The notes below the pieces were generated by a model. That model saw only the letters and a list, made by a program, of their open reading frames with translations. It ran no database searches and had not been told where the DNA came from. From Hyphomicrobiales bacterium (lineage in GTDB: Bacteria; Pseudomonadota; Alphaproteobacteria; Rhizobiales; Beijerinckiaceae): a stretch of 64,000 nt of DNA. The stretch spans positions 124,001-188,000 of the forward strand of contig JAQGKD010000008.1 of the NCBI GenBank assembly GCA_028290285.1. Reading direction: 5' to 3'. This document shows, in pieces, positions 8,072 to 17,725 of the stretch. The translations under genes and the position numbers were made by a program. Numbering within the stretch: position 1 is the first letter of the stretch; each line of letters begins with the position of its first letter.

Positions 8072-8815
8072 TCAGGATTCAGCGAGCGCTTCAATGCGCG
8101 CGACGTCGAGGAGGCGCACGCCGTCGGGCACGATGAGGATAACTTTCTCACGCGCCAGCCGCGTCAACATGCGGCTCACCGTCTCGACTGTCAGGCCGAG
8201 AAAATCGGCTATGTCCTGGCGCGTCATCGGGAGCGGGATCGTGACCGAGGAGGGCGAAAGGCGCGCCCAGCGCTTGCGCAATCCGATCAAGAACGACGCT
8301 ACCTTTTCTTCTGCCGTCCGGCGGCCGAGGACCACCATCTGATCCTGCGCCAGCGACAATTCGTGGCTCACCATGCCATGCAGGCGCCTGAGGAGATGCG
8401 GTTTGGTGTCGATGAAGTTGGAAAAGCCGCGACGCTGAAACCGGCAAGCGGCGAGCGGCGTCAGTGCATCGGCGGAAAAGGCGTTGCGATCGGCCATGGA
8501 TAGGCCGAGGAAATCGCCCGGCAGTGCGAAGCCGACGATCTGGCGGCGCCCATCCGGGAGCAGTTTGTAGAGCCGCGCCGAGCCGGACGTGATGTTGAAG
8601 ACGGAAGTGGCGGGCTCGCCCTGCTCGAACAGCATTTCGCGCGCTGTAAAGGCAAGTGGTTGAGAGAGGCGATGGAGTTCCGCGAATTCCCTATCGCCGA
8701 GCGCGCCGCACACGCCAAACCTGTAGCCGCGGCATCGCTCCCACTCCAAGCATATGCCGGCATGCCTCAATGATGAGTGGTGCGATTCCAGTAAGGCATC
8801 TTCAAAACGCATCAT
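8072..8815 (-). CDS. Crp/Fnr family transcriptional regulator (FnrN/FixK-like)
   Basis: This is a 247-residue regulator with a cyclic-nucleotide-like sensor domain (about 45-160) and a C-terminal winged helix-turn-helix (190-230). The recognition helix LTVETVSRMLTRL contains the E-x-V-S-R set that reads TTGAT half-sites. An N-terminal Cys group is present at 22, 28 and 36, and a central Cys at 124 aligns with the fourth cluster ligand of Fnr. The spacing is unusual: in Fnr the first two are C-x2-C, whereas here the -3 position is Trp25 and the extra Cys is three residues earlier. ATG 8815 follows AGAAGGTG. It probably senses oxygen through an Fe-S cluster and acts at 8015-8028. Confidence 0.85.
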   Translation of the reverse strand: MMRFEDALLESHHSSLRHAGICLEWERCRGYRFGVCGALGDREFAELHRLSQPLAFTAREMLFEQGEPATSVFNITSGSARLYKLLPDGRRQIVGFALPGDFLGLSMADRNAFSADALTPLAACRFQRRGFSNFIDTKPHLLRRLHGMVSHELSLAQDQMVVLGRRTAEEKVASFLIGLRKRWARLSPSSVTIPLPMTRQDIADFLGLTVETVSRMLTRLAREKVILIVPDGVRLLDVARIEALAES

Positions 8816-9365
8816 CCGGACACCTTCTGAAACGCAACGCGACGGCTATACTGAAGCTCAAGTTGTCAAAACCTCAGCTTTCAATGCATTAACAACTAGC
8901 TGCCAAGCGCAGTTGCAGTCCGTTTACGCACCGGGGAGGAGTCTGGCCTGGCGCCCGGATGCACTTCGCCTGATGGCTCGTTACCAGCAGGCCATGACAA
9001 TCCAGATCTCGTGTGCGGCTTTGGCGCGCGGCAGCTTCGCGCTCGAAGAGCGCCTGGCCCCCTTGCCGACCTGTCCTTGAAGGTGATCGTTCCGGTCGTG
9101 TCCAAAGGAGAATGTCTTCTCGACCAACGACCTTCATGGAGACGAGTGCAACGCGGGTGAACATAAGTCATCTGGCGCCATGCGCTTGCGCTGAATAGGT
9201 CGAACGCATGTTGGATCCACATTCATCCTTGAACAGGCAGGCAAACCGAGACGGGATGAGCAAAGCGCACCGGCCCGAACGGAAAAGCCCCGAACGCAGC
9301 TCGCGAGAGCCATGTCCAGGGCACGAGGATGGTGTGCGCGCAGAGATCGGCTTGCCATACCAACG
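8816..9365. other. Intergenic region, no gene recognised
   Basis: 550 bases lie between the regulator start and the end of the RND pump gene. Open frames on both strands are short and Arg/Ser-rich, typical of GC-rich non-coding or antisense frames. No convincing terminator hairpin or small RNA was recognised. Confidence 0.4.
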
Positions 9366-12300
9366 CTATTCTGCCGCGACGGGCAGGCGGCCAGGTTCGT
9401 CGCGATGCGCCGGGTCTGCCCGCTCTTCCCCCGCCTCGCCCGGTCCGATGAACCGGCGAAAGAAGCCGCCAGTCACGTGGCCCACATCGTCCATGAACGT
9501 GAACACCGCCGGCACGAAGACAAGCGACAGCACGGTCGAGACGATGAGTCCGCCGATCACGCCGATGGCCATGGGTGCGCGGAACTCGCCGCCGTCGCCG
9601 ATGGCCAGCGCCGAGGGCACCATGCCCGCCGCCATGGCGATCGTGGTCATCACGATGGGCCGCGCGCGCTTGCGCCCGGCATCGACGATGGCCTCGGTGC
9701 GATCCATGCCCTTGGCCATCTGCTCCACTGCGAAATCCACCAGCATGATGGCGTTTTTGGTGACGATGCCCATCAGCATGAGAATGCCGATGACCACCGG
9801 CATGGAGATCGGCTTTTGCGTGAGAAACAGCGCGAAGATGACGCCCCCGATGGAGAGCGGCAGGGACAGGAGGATCGTCACCGGCTGCGTCACGCTGGCA
9901 AACAGCAGCACCAGCACGGCGAAAACCATCATCAGGCCGGCGCCCATGGCCTGCGCGAAGCCCTGGAATACCTCCACCATGACTTCGGCATCGCCCGCCT
10001 CGCGCACTGTGACACCCGCCGGCAGATTCTTTGCAGCAGGCAGCGCGAAGACCGATTGCAAGGCCGCGCCCAGCGCATCCGTGCCCCGCAGATCGGCCTC
10101 GACTGCGATACGCCGCACCCGGTCGTAGCGATCGATGCTCGTCGGCCCCTGCCCGAAGCTGATGTCGGCGACGGACGCCAGCGGCACCGAGCCCCCCGCT
10201 GCCGTTGCGACCTTCAGGTTGGCCAAGGCATCGAAATCCGCACGCGCGGTCTGCACGAGTTCGATGCGGATCGGCAGCAGCCGGTCGCCCGCGTTGAACT
10301 TGGCGAGATTGGCATCGACGTCGCCGATCGTGGCAACGCGGATCGCCTCCGCCAGCGCCTCGGTGGAGACACCGAGATCCGCCGCGCGCCCGGCCTTGGG
10401 CGTGATGCGGATTTCCGGCCGGTCGAGCGCCGCCGTGGACACGACATTGGCGACCAGCGGCAGCGTCTTCATCTGGCTCGCGAGATCCGCAGCAGCGCGC
10501 TCAACACCGGCAGGGTTGCTGCCCGATACCGTCAGCGACACGGCGCGCTGGCCATTGTCCTTGATGAACCAGGTGCGCACGTCGGGCCATTGCGCGACTT
10601 CCTGCCCGATCTGGCTCTCGATATCTTTTTGCGCGATGTCGCGCTTGCTTTTGTGCACGAGATTGATGACGAGCTGCGCCTTGCGCACTTCGGCCGAGCC
10701 GAGCCCGATCTTGCCGCCGTCGGTGAAAACGCTCGTGACTTCGGGGCGGTGCTTCAGGAGCGCGGTCATGTCATCGGTGACGCGCTGCGTATCTTCGAGC
10801 TTGGAGCCCGGCGGTAGTTCGACTGCCAACAGCAGCCGCGCCACGTCTTCCGACGGCAGGAAACCCGACGGCAGAAGCTTGGTAGAATAGAGCGACGCGG
10901 CAAAGATTACGAGGCCCACGACCAGCGTCACGAAGCGATGGCGCACGGACGCACGCACCAGCCGCGTGTAAAAACGCAGCACCGGCCCATCCTCCGGCTC
11001 GGCATGCCCCTGCGGTTTCGCCTTCAGGAAATAGGCCGCAGCCAAGGGCGTGATGAGACGTGCCACGAGCAGCGAGAACAGCACGGCGACAGCCACGGTC
11101 AGCCCGAACTGCTTGAAATATTGCCCGGCGATGCCGCCCATGAAGGACACGGGAGCAAACACCGCGACGATGGTCATGGTGATGGCAATGACCGCGAGCC
11201 CGATTTCGTCGGCTGCTTCCAGCGCCGCCTTCCAGGCGGATTTCCCCATATGCATATGCCGCACGATGTTCTCGATTTCCACGATGGCGTCGTCGACCAG
11301 AATGCCGGTCGCCAGAGTGATCGAGAGGAGGCTGACGAGATTGAGCGAGAAGCCCATCAGGTCCATCGCCCAGAACGTTGGCAGCACCGACAAGGGCAAC
11401 GCGATGGCGGTGATGAGCGTCGCGCGCCAGTCGCGCAGGAAGATCAGCACCACGAGCACGGAGAGCAGCGCGCCTTCGATCAGCGTGTGCATGGCGGATT
11501 CGAAATTGCCGACCGTGTAGGTCACATAACTGTCGATGAGGTTGATCGAGGCTTCGGGATGCGTCTTGCGGAGCTCCTCGATCTTCCGATCGAGGTCGAT
11601 TGCCACCGTCGCATCGCTCGCGCCCGTAGCACGCGTCACCGCGAAGGCGACAACGGGCTTGCCGTCGAGCCGCGCATAACGGCGCTGTTCGGCCGCCGTG
11701 TCCTTCACCGTGCCGAGGTCGCTCAACCGCGCCTTGCGCCCGCCCGGCAGCGCGATCATCGTCGCCGCCAGATCCTCGACGCGACGCGCGCCGGCGAGCG
11801 TGCGGATGGATTGCTCGCGTCCGGCGATCTCGCCGCGTCCGCCCGAGACGTCGACATTCATGGCACGCAATTGCTTGTTGATGTCGCCAGCCGTCACGCC
11901 GAGCGCGGCGAGGCGGTCGGGATCGAGCGACACGCGGATCTCACGATCCACACCGCCGACGCGCGACACGCCGCCCACACCCTTCACGCTCTGCAACGAA
12001 CGGGCGACGACGTCGTCGACGAACCAGGACAGCTCTTCAATGGTCATGGCGGGCGCAGCAACGGCGTAAGTCACTATGGGCAGGCCCGCGATATCGACGC
12101 GCTGCACGACGGGCTCGTCTATGGTGCGCGGCAGGTCGGAGCGGATCTTTGCGATAGCGTCTTTCACGTTGTTCAAAGCGCGGTCGGAATTGGTCTCGAG
12201 ACGAAACTCGATGGTCGTGGCCGACGAGCCCTCCGACACACCCGACGTGATGTGCTTCACGCCCGCCACGCCCGCAACCGCATCCTCGATCTTCTTGGTG

Positions 12301-12494
12301 ACCTGGCTCTCGAGTTCGGTCGGCGCCGCGCCGGCCTGCGTGATCGTCACCGAGACGATGGGCACGTCGATATTGGGAAAGCGCGTGATCGGCAGCTTGA
12401 AGAAGGACACGATGCCGAGCAGCATCAGCACCGTGAAGAGCACCAGCGGCGGAATGGGATTCCTGATGGCCCATCCGGAGATGTTGAGCGACAT
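9366..12494 (-). CDS. RND multidrug efflux pump, inner-membrane subunit (HAE1/AcrB-like)
   Basis: This 1042-residue protein is full length for an AcrB/MexB-type proton antiporter. The N-terminal TM1 and porter start (SGWAIRNPIPPLVLF, then ITRFPNIDVPIVSVTITQAGAAPTELE) are typical. The proton relay residues are visible: Asp401-Asp402 in GILVDDAIVEIENI (TM4) and Lys913 in GIVTKNAIMLVDFA (TM10). Its ATG overlaps the stop of the adaptor gene by one base (TGATG). The operon order is tetR, adaptor, pump. No outer-membrane factor is present here, so a TolC-like partner must be elsewhere. Function in vivo depends on whether the frameshift in the adaptor gene is real. Confidence 0.93.
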   Translation of the reverse strand: MSLNISGWAIRNPIPPLVLFTVLMLLGIVSFFKLPITRFPNIDVPIVSVTITQAGAAPTELESQVTKKIEDAVAGVAGVKHITSGVSEGSSATTIEFRLETNSDRALNNVKDAIAKIRSDLPRTIDEPVVQRVDIAGLPIVTYAVAAPAMTIEELSWFVDDVVARSLQSVKGVGGVSRVGGVDREIRVSLDPDRLAALGVTAGDINKQLRAMNVDVSGGRGEIAGREQSIRTLAGARRVEDLAATMIALPGGRKARLSDLGTVKDTAAEQRRYARLDGKPVVAFAVTRATGASDATVAIDLDRKIEELRKTHPEASINLIDSYVTYTVGNFESAMHTLIEGALLSVLVVLIFLRDWRATLITAIALPLSVLPTFWAMDLMGFSLNLVSLLSITLATGILVDDAIVEIENIVRHMHMGKSAWKAALEAADEIGLAVIAITMTIVAVFAPVSFMGGIAGQYFKQFGLTVAVAVLFSLLVARLITPLAAAYFLKAKPQGHAEPEDGPVLRFYTRLVRASVRHRFVTLVVGLVIFAASLYSTKLLPSGFLPSEDVARLLLAVELPPGSKLEDTQRVTDDMTALLKHRPEVTSVFTDGGKIGLGSAEVRKAQLVINLVHKSKRDIAQKDIESQIGQEVAQWPDVRTWFIKDNGQRAVSLTVSGSNPAGVERAAADLASQMKTLPLVANVVSTAALDRPEIRITPKAGRAADLGVSTEALAEAIRVATIGDVDANLAKFNAGDRLLPIRIELVQTARADFDALANLKVATAAGGSVPLASVADISFGQGPTSIDRYDRVRRIAVEADLRGTDALGAALQSVFALPAAKNLPAGVTVREAGDAEVMVEVFQGFAQAMGAGLMMVFAVLVLLFASVTQPVTILLSLPLSIGGVIFALFLTQKPISMPVVIGILMLMGIVTKNAIMLVDFAVEQMAKGMDRTEAIVDAGRKRARPIVMTTIAMAAGMVPSALAIGDGGEFRAPMAIGVIGGLIVSTVLSLVFVPAVFTFMDDVGHVTGGFFRRFIGPGEAGEERADPAHRDEPGRLPVAAE

Positions 12495-13653
12495 CAGCGT
12501 GCCTCCGCCAGAGCGACAGGGCGTACGGCGTCGCCATCGCGCAGGAACGGCCCCGCGCGCGCGACGATGGATTCGCCATCGGCGACACCGCTGACGATTT
12601 CAGAAAAGTCCTTGGCCGCAATACCGACCTCCACCTTGCGCGTTTCCACGCGGTCGCCTTTGACGACCTGCAACAAAGCCTGCGCGCCGTCATAGAGAAG
12701 CGCCGACGAGGGTATGGCAACGGCATCCACATGGCGCGTTTCCACGACGCCACGTCCATAACCGCCGACACGCGCGGCCTTGGACGGTTCGAGCAATATG
12801 CGCACGCGACCGAGCCGCGTCGCGCGGTCGATCTCGGGCGAAACGAGCCGCACCGTGCCGGAAATATGCGCGTCGCCAACCATCACATCGGCTTTCTGGC
12901 CCGGCGCGAGACGCGCCAGCCGCGCCTCGAAAGCCTCGCCTTCGAGTTCGATGGCGCCGCCCGAGATGAGGCGGAACATGGGCTCGCCCAGCGACGTCGC
13001 GATGGCGCCGAGCCGCGCGTTCTTCCGCGAGACCACGCCTGCGACCGGCGCCCGCACTTCGCTCCGCGCAATACGCACCTGAAGCTCACGGCGCTGCGCC
13101 ATGAGCGCCGCCTTGTCGGCGTCAGCAACGTTCAGAGCCTGCCGTGCGCTTTCGAGTTGCGCCTGCGCTGTGCGGTCGGCCGCGAGCTTCTGGTCGATCT
13201 GTGCTTGCGTGGACACGCCGTTCTTCAACAGCGACTGGGCACGCTGCAAGTCCGGGCCGGTCTGCCCGAGACTTGCCTCGGATTGCCGGATCTGGCTCTT
13301 CACCTGGGCGATCTGCGCATCCGCCCGCACGAGCCCAGCGTCGCTCTGCGCGAGCTGCGCATCGAGCGCCTCGCGCGACAGACGTGCAAGCACCTGGCCG
13401 GCCACCACGCGATCGCCCTCCTCGACAAGAATTTCGAGAATTCGCAATCCCTCGATCTCGGGGCCACAAGAATTTCGTCGCGTGCCACCAGCGTGCCGGT
13501 GACCGAAACCGTTTCGGCAAGGCTGCGGATCTGCGCCGGCACGACGCTGACGGTCGGCGCGGGAGCGGCAACGGCTGCCGCGCCCGTTTCGGACGCCGCC
13601 ATGGCGCTCAACGAGACGGTGCAGAGCAGAACTGCGAGTAAAACGGCTTTCAT
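12494..13653 (-). pseudogene. RND periplasmic adaptor (HlyD/AcrA family), frameshifted
   Basis: Translation from ATG 13653 gives a good adaptor N-terminus: a signal sequence (MKAVLLAVLLCTVSLSAMA) and then VSVVPAQIRSLAETVSVTGTLVARDEILVAP. The family sequence then resumes one frame over as PEIEGLRILEILVEEGDRVVAGQVLARL and continues through the coiled-coil hairpin, lipoyl and beta-barrel domains to 12494. The shift maps to the four-base G run (C on the coding strand) at 13460-13463; one added base there restores a 386-residue adaptor with the usual VARDEILVAP-E-I-E-G joint. It is either a recent loss, a phase-variable run or an assembly error. It starts 2 bases after the tetR stop, and translation is coupled to the pump. 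Confidence 0.85.
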
Positions 13654-13655
13654 CG

Positions 13656-14288
13656 TCAAGTCCCGGCGTGATTGGAAACAGGGGAAGCAGCCGAAACCAC
13701 GGGGCGCACCAGCGCGGCCACCATGGCGAGGATATTGGGAAGCGCCCGCTCCGCATCGAAGGTGGGATCGACGGCCCGCCGCCAGAACAACCCGTCCCCC
13801 AGCAAAGCCAGCGACATCACGATCTCGTCGAGCGGAACGAGAGGAGCAATGCTGCCCGCTGCCACCGCATGCTCGAGCAACATGCGGATCGACCCCCGAA
13901 TCGAATGGTCGAAGCGCGCCATGGTCTGGGCGATGGCGGGATTGCGCGTCGCCTCGGCGCCGATTTCGATGCAAATCGTCGCCTTGGCAGCAGGCTGCGC
14001 CAGAATGCAGCCGCGCAGCAGCCCCTCGATCAGGCCCATGAAATCCTGCGGACCGCCGGACTCGGCGAAGCGCGCCATGATTTCCTCACGGTCGCGCTCG
14101 GTGAGCCCCTCGATCAGGGCTTCCTTGGATGGGAAATAAAGGTACAGCGCGCCGGCACTGATCCCCGCCTCCTTGCAGATGAGCTGCATTGTCGAGCGGT
14201 GGAAGCCATGCGCTGCGAAACAATGTTCAGCCGCGTCGAGAATCCGCCTCCGCCGCTGGGCCTGCTGTTCGTCGCTGAGCTTGGGCAA
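13656..14288 (-). CDS. TetR family repressor of the RND operon
   Basis: This is a 210-residue TetR/AcrR-type regulator. The N-terminal HTH (about 12-58) reads RRRRILDAAEHCFAAHGFHRSTM then ICKEAGISAGALYLYFPSKEALIEG, the canonical TetR helix-turn-helix. The C-terminal ligand domain (YfiR/TetR_C-like) is variable. The RND adaptor starts 2 bases downstream, so regulator and pump are one transcription unit. Inverted repeats at 14310-14340, just upstream of the ATG, are the likely operator and imply autoregulation together with the pump. Confidence 0.9.
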   Translation of the reverse strand: MPKLSDEQQAQRRRRILDAAEHCFAAHGFHRSTMQLICKEAGISAGALYLYFPSKEALIEGLTERDREEIMARFAESGGPQDFMGLIEGLLRGCILAQPAAKATICIEIGAEATRNPAIAQTMARFDHSIRGSIRMLLEHAVAAGSIAPLVPLDEIVMSLALLGDGLFWRRAVDPTFDAERALPNILAMVAALVRPVVSAASPVSNHAGT

Positions 14289-14601
14289 GACGACCCTTTC
14301 AAAAAAAACGAATGTCCATTCTCTGAATGAACGATCGTTCTTTTTTATCGGCGAGTCAAGGCGCAGCCTGTTGTGGCGTCTTGAGGGACGCGGCGAAGCC
14401 CGTTGCCACCCGGGAGATGATCTCGCCGCCCGCGTCCGTCACTCCCGCTCAAGCCAGGATGAGCTCCGCAGACTCACACCGGTCGTCGTGCAAGGCTTTT
14501 CCACAGCAGCATTTTCAGACGAGTTTCCGTCCAACTACCGACACAAACCAACACACTTATCCCCCTCAAGCTTGTAGTTAATTTTGATTTGGGGGTCCCT
14601 T
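14289..14601. other. Divergent regulatory region between tetR and GH16 gene
   Basis: 313 bases contain the candidate TetR operator near the left end and the promoter of the GH16 gene near the right end. No additional gene was recognised. A run of eight A at 14301-14308 lies next to the operator. Confidence 0.4.
14310..14340. promoter_or_regulatory. Candidate TetR operator (two inverted repeats)
   Basis: Two adjacent inverted repeats lie just upstream of the tetR start: GAATG-TC-CATTC (14310-14321) and the perfect 12-base palindrome GAACGATCGTTC (14329-14340), preceded by AAT. GAATG/AACGATC half-sites of this sort are typical of AcrR/TtgR-like operators. Assignment to the adjacent TetR protein is inference from position. 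Confidence 0.6.
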
Positions 14602-15864
14602 ATGCCGATCAATCCCGGAGATCTCGCTGGAACTGCGAACCTGACGTTCAGTGACGAATTCAACACGCTCAGCCTGTGGAACGGGCAAGGCGGGAAATGG
14701 AGCACAAGCGACTCGTGGGACAATAAGGCCGGCTACACGCTCTCCGGCAACGGGGAACAGCAATGGTACCTGAACGACCAGTACGCTCCGACACAGGCGG
14801 TCAAACCGTGGACCGTGTCGAACGGTGTTCTGGACATTACCGCCAGTGCCGCGACCCCTGACATGAAGCCGCTGATCCACGACCAGAATTATACCTCCGG
14901 TCAGATCAACACGTTTCACTCCTTCTCTCAGACTTACGGCTACTTCGAAATGAAGGCCGAGCTTCCGTCGGGTGCCGGTCTCTGGCCGGCCTTCTGGCTG
15001 CTTCCGAAAGACCAGTCCTGGCCGCCCGAAATCGACGTGATGGAACAACTCGGACAGGACCCGAACAAATTTTACGCCACCGTCCATAGTGCTGCATCCG
15101 GCGACCACACGCAGGTCAGCACACCGGTTTCGACAACGGATCTAACGTCGGGCTTTCACACTTACGGCGTCGACTGGGAGGCTGATAATATTACCTGGTA
15201 TCTGGACGGGAAGCAGGTGTGCGAGGCAGCGACCCCGACGGATCTCCACTCTCCGATGTACATGATCGCGAATCTCGCGGTCGGCGGATACTGGCCCGGC
15301 AGTCCCACCTCCGCGGGCGATTTCCCTGCGACCATGCAAGTCGATTATATTCACGCCTATTCAGCGAAACCGGATGGAGCGGCGACTGGCCCGACGCAGA
15401 GCGGTCCTGTGCAGGCGGCCGACGCTGCCGCCCTTCCCGATTCGCAGCCGATCGTCCAGACGCAAGACCCGGTTTCAGCTCCTGCTTCCACGGCTATTCC
15501 GGAGCCGGTGGCGGCCATAGGCCCCGCGATTCCAGCAACTACCCCATCATTGTCGGTCCCGTCGGCGGAACTCGCTGCGCCAGCAAGCAGCGCCGAAGGC
15601 GACAGGTTCCGGTTCGCTGGCCCGGCAGATACGCACGATCGGCACATCGGTCATGCCGTCGATGGGCAAGCCTATCTGGATATGACGTCCCTGATCAGGT
15701 CCGCAGGACGACACGGTGGTGCCGACACGTCCGCCGCGCAGACCGACCAAGGACAAAGCGGTCACGACCACTTTGACTTCTCCCCGGATGGATGGGGCGG
15801 AACGGGTGCAAATCACGCCCAGCAATCCGCATCCCATCATCATGCCGATGTCTGGTCACTCTGA
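14602..15864 (+). CDS. GH16 endo-glucanase-like protein, type I secretion substrate
   Basis: This 420-residue protein has an N-terminal GH16 (beta-1,3/1,4-glucanase/ExoK-like) domain over residues 10-255. The catalytic motif EIDVME gives Glu143 (nucleophile) and Glu148 (acid/base). It has no Sec signal peptide. The rest is a low-complexity Pro/Ala/Thr linker and a His/Asp/Gly-rich tail ending in SHHHADVWSL. A type I secretion ABC/HlyD pair lies directly downstream, and a second GH16 gene at 20066-21265 has the same type of tail, so this is likely an exported polysaccharide-cleaving enzyme. ATG 14602 follows TTGGGGGTCC. No RTX nonapeptides are visible, unlike ExsH-type enzymes. Confidence 0.85.
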   Translation: MPINPGDLAGTANLTFSDEFNTLSLWNGQGGKWSTSDSWDNKAGYTLSGNGEQQWYLNDQYAPTQAVKPWTVSNGVLDITASAATPDMKPLIHDQNYTSGQINTFHSFSQTYGYFEMKAELPSGAGLWPAFWLLPKDQSWPPEIDVMEQLGQDPNKFYATVHSAASGDHTQVSTPVSTTDLTSGFHTYGVDWEADNITWYLDGKQVCEAATPTDLHSPMYMIANLAVGGYWPGSPTSAGDFPATMQVDYIHAYSAKPDGAATGPTQSGPVQAADAAALPDSQPIVQTQDPVSAPASTAIPEPVAAIGPAIPATTPSLSVPSAELAAPASSAEGDRFRFAGPADTHDRHIGHAVDGQAYLDMTSLIRSAGRHGGADTSAAQTDQGQSGHDHFDFSPDGWGGTGANHAQQSASHHHADVWSL

Positions 15865-15883
15865 AGCCTTTTTCCCAAGGCTT
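15864..15883 (+). terminator. Weak hairpin after GH16 gene
   Basis: A 7-bp inverted repeat AAGCCTT-TTTCCC-AAGGCTT begins at the GH16 stop codon but is not followed by a T run. It may attenuate rather than stop transcription into the secretion genes. Confidence 0.3.
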
Positions 15884-15956
15884 TAGATCGCTCTACGACT
15901 GGTCGCAGAGTTCCGACGGCGGAAATTCAAGAGATCGCCGTCACTAACTGCGCACG

Positions 15957-17723
15957 ATGCCCTCCACCTGCCATTCGTGGCGAATTCTTCCCCCCAAAAC
16001 CGGACGCACATTGTTGTTTGACTCGCTTACCAGAAAGCATCCGCTTGCGTCCGTCCTCGGACGTTCGCGCGGGGCGCTGATCGCCGTTGCAGTGTTCAGC
16101 GCGGGAATCAATCTGCTGGTGCTGACCGGCACCATCTACATGATGCAGGTCTTCGACAGGGTGCTGACCGGCCAGAGCCGTTCAACCCTGTTCTTCCTGA
16201 CGCTGCTCGCGCTGTTCATGCTCTCCATTTACGGCGTTCTCGAACTGGTGCGCTCGCGGATCCTGGTCCGCATCGGCACATGGCTCGACGCGTTTCTGTC
16301 ACCGCTCGTTCTGGCGCGCGGGCTGGAAAGCTGCGTCTCGGGCCAGCAATCGAGTCACGGCGGCTTGCGCGATCTCAACAACCTCCGAAGCTTCGTATCT
16401 GGTCCGGGCCTCCTCGCGATACTCGATGCGCCTTGGGTGCCGATTTATCTGGTCATGACATTCTTCCTGCACCCCTTGATCGGATTCGTGACGACTCTTT
16501 CCGTCATCATCCTCTTCACCACAGCGGCCCTCTCGAACTACGTGAATGCCAGAAACCTGCATGCCGCAAACGCGTTGGGGGCGAGGAACAACATGCTGCT
16601 GCAAGCCGCTTTCCGCCACGCCCCCATGGCGGATGGCATGGGCATGCTCGGCGCCGTCGTCCGCCGCTGGTATCTCGGCAACGCGGAGATCCTCTCGGCC
16701 CAGCAGGAGGCGAGCGACCGGATGGGGCTGGTCACCGCCGCCACCAAGTTTTTTCGCAGTTCGCTGCAGATCGTGATCCTCGCCGTCGGTGCGTGGCTGG
16801 TGCTCAATCACGAACTCACAGCCGGCGGAATGACGGCTGCCTCCATCATCATGTCGCGCGCGCTCGCACCAGTGGAATCGGCAGTTGCGTCATGGAAGCA
16901 GATCGGCGCGGCTGCGGCGGCATGGGCAAGCCTCGGCCGGCTCTTGCAGCAGGGAAAGCTGCATGCCGGCACGATGCGCCTGCCCCGGCCCTCCGGCAAA
17001 CTGCAAATTGACGGCGTGTCGCATGTCGCCGCGGGAACGAGCACCCCGGTGCTCCTGAACATTCACCTCGAGGTTCAGCCGGGCGAGGTCCTCGCGATCA
17101 TCGGTCCTTCAGGCGCAGGAAAATCTACCCTGGCCAAGCTGATCGTTGGATTATCGCAGCCGACCCGCGGATGCGTGCGTCTCGACGGTGCGGATATGTT
17201 CACATGGGATCGCGCGGACCTCGGCCCGCAAGTGGGATACCTCCCACAGGAGGCGGGTCTGCTTCCAGGCACCATCGGCGACAATATCGCGCGATTGCAG
17301 GAAGACCCGGATCCATCGCAGGTCGTCAAGGCGGCAACGGTCGCAGGCGTCCACGATCTCATCCTGCGCATGCCCGGCGGCTATGACACGGAACTGATCG
17401 ACGGCGGCGCGAACCTGTCGGGCGGGCAGAAACAACGCATCGGCCTCGCACGCGCCGTCTTCGGAAATCCCGCGCTGGTGGTGCTCGACGAGCCCAACTC
17501 GAATCTGGATTCGGTCGGCGACCACGCGCTGAACGAAACGATCAGGACCTTGAAGCAACTCGGAACGACGGTCGTGATCGTCGCGCACCGTCCGTCCCTG
17601 ATGCGTCATGTCGATCAGATCGCTGTTCTCGACGAAGGTCGTTTGCAGATGTTCGGTCCCAAGACCACGATTCTCGCGAAGCTCCAGACGCCCGTCGATC
17701 TCCAGACCGCGAAGGCAAGTTGA
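15957..17723 (+). CDS. Type I secretion ABC transporter (PrsD/PrtD family)
   Basis: This 588-residue protein is an inner-membrane half transporter of a type I secretion system. The membrane domain contains the family signature YMMQVFDRVLTGQS near residue 65. The nucleotide-binding domain has Walker A GPSGAGKST at 383-391, the signature LSGGQKQR and Walker B VVLDEPNSNLD. The N-terminus is uncertain: ATG 15957 lacks a ribosome site, and TTG 16011 or 16014 would begin closer to the usual family start. The HlyD partner follows after 2 bases. The substrates are probably the two flanking GH16 proteins. No outer-membrane TolC gene is in the window. Confidence 0.9.
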   Translation: MPSTCHSWRILPPKTGRTLLFDSLTRKHPLASVLGRSRGALIAVAVFSAGINLLVLTGTIYMMQVFDRVLTGQSRSTLFFLTLLALFMLSIYGVLELVRSRILVRIGTWLDAFLSPLVLARGLESCVSGQQSSHGGLRDLNNLRSFVSGPGLLAILDAPWVPIYLVMTFFLHPLIGFVTTLSVIILFTTAALSNYVNARNLHAANALGARNNMLLQAAFRHAPMADGMGMLGAVVRRWYLGNAEILSAQQEASDRMGLVTAATKFFRSSLQIVILAVGAWLVLNHELTAGGMTAASIIMSRALAPVESAVASWKQIGAAAAAWASLGRLLQQGKLHAGTMRLPRPSGKLQIDGVSHVAAGTSTPVLLNIHLEVQPGEVLAIIGPSGAGKSTLAKLIVGLSQPTRGCVRLDGADMFTWDRADLGPQVGYLPQEAGLLPGTIGDNIARLQEDPDPSQVVKAATVAGVHDLILRMPGGYDTELIDGGANLSGGQKQRIGLARAVFGNPALVVLDEPNSNLDSVGDHALNETIRTLKQLGTTVVIVAHRPSLMRHVDQIAVLDEGRLQMFGPKTTILAKLQTPVDLQTAKAS

Positions 17724-17725
17724 TC

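Noticed and set aside
9208..12695. Long plus-strand frames antisense to the RND pump gene.
   Set aside because: Arg/His/Asp-rich shadow composition without any motif; the pump gene in the minus direction is unmistakable.
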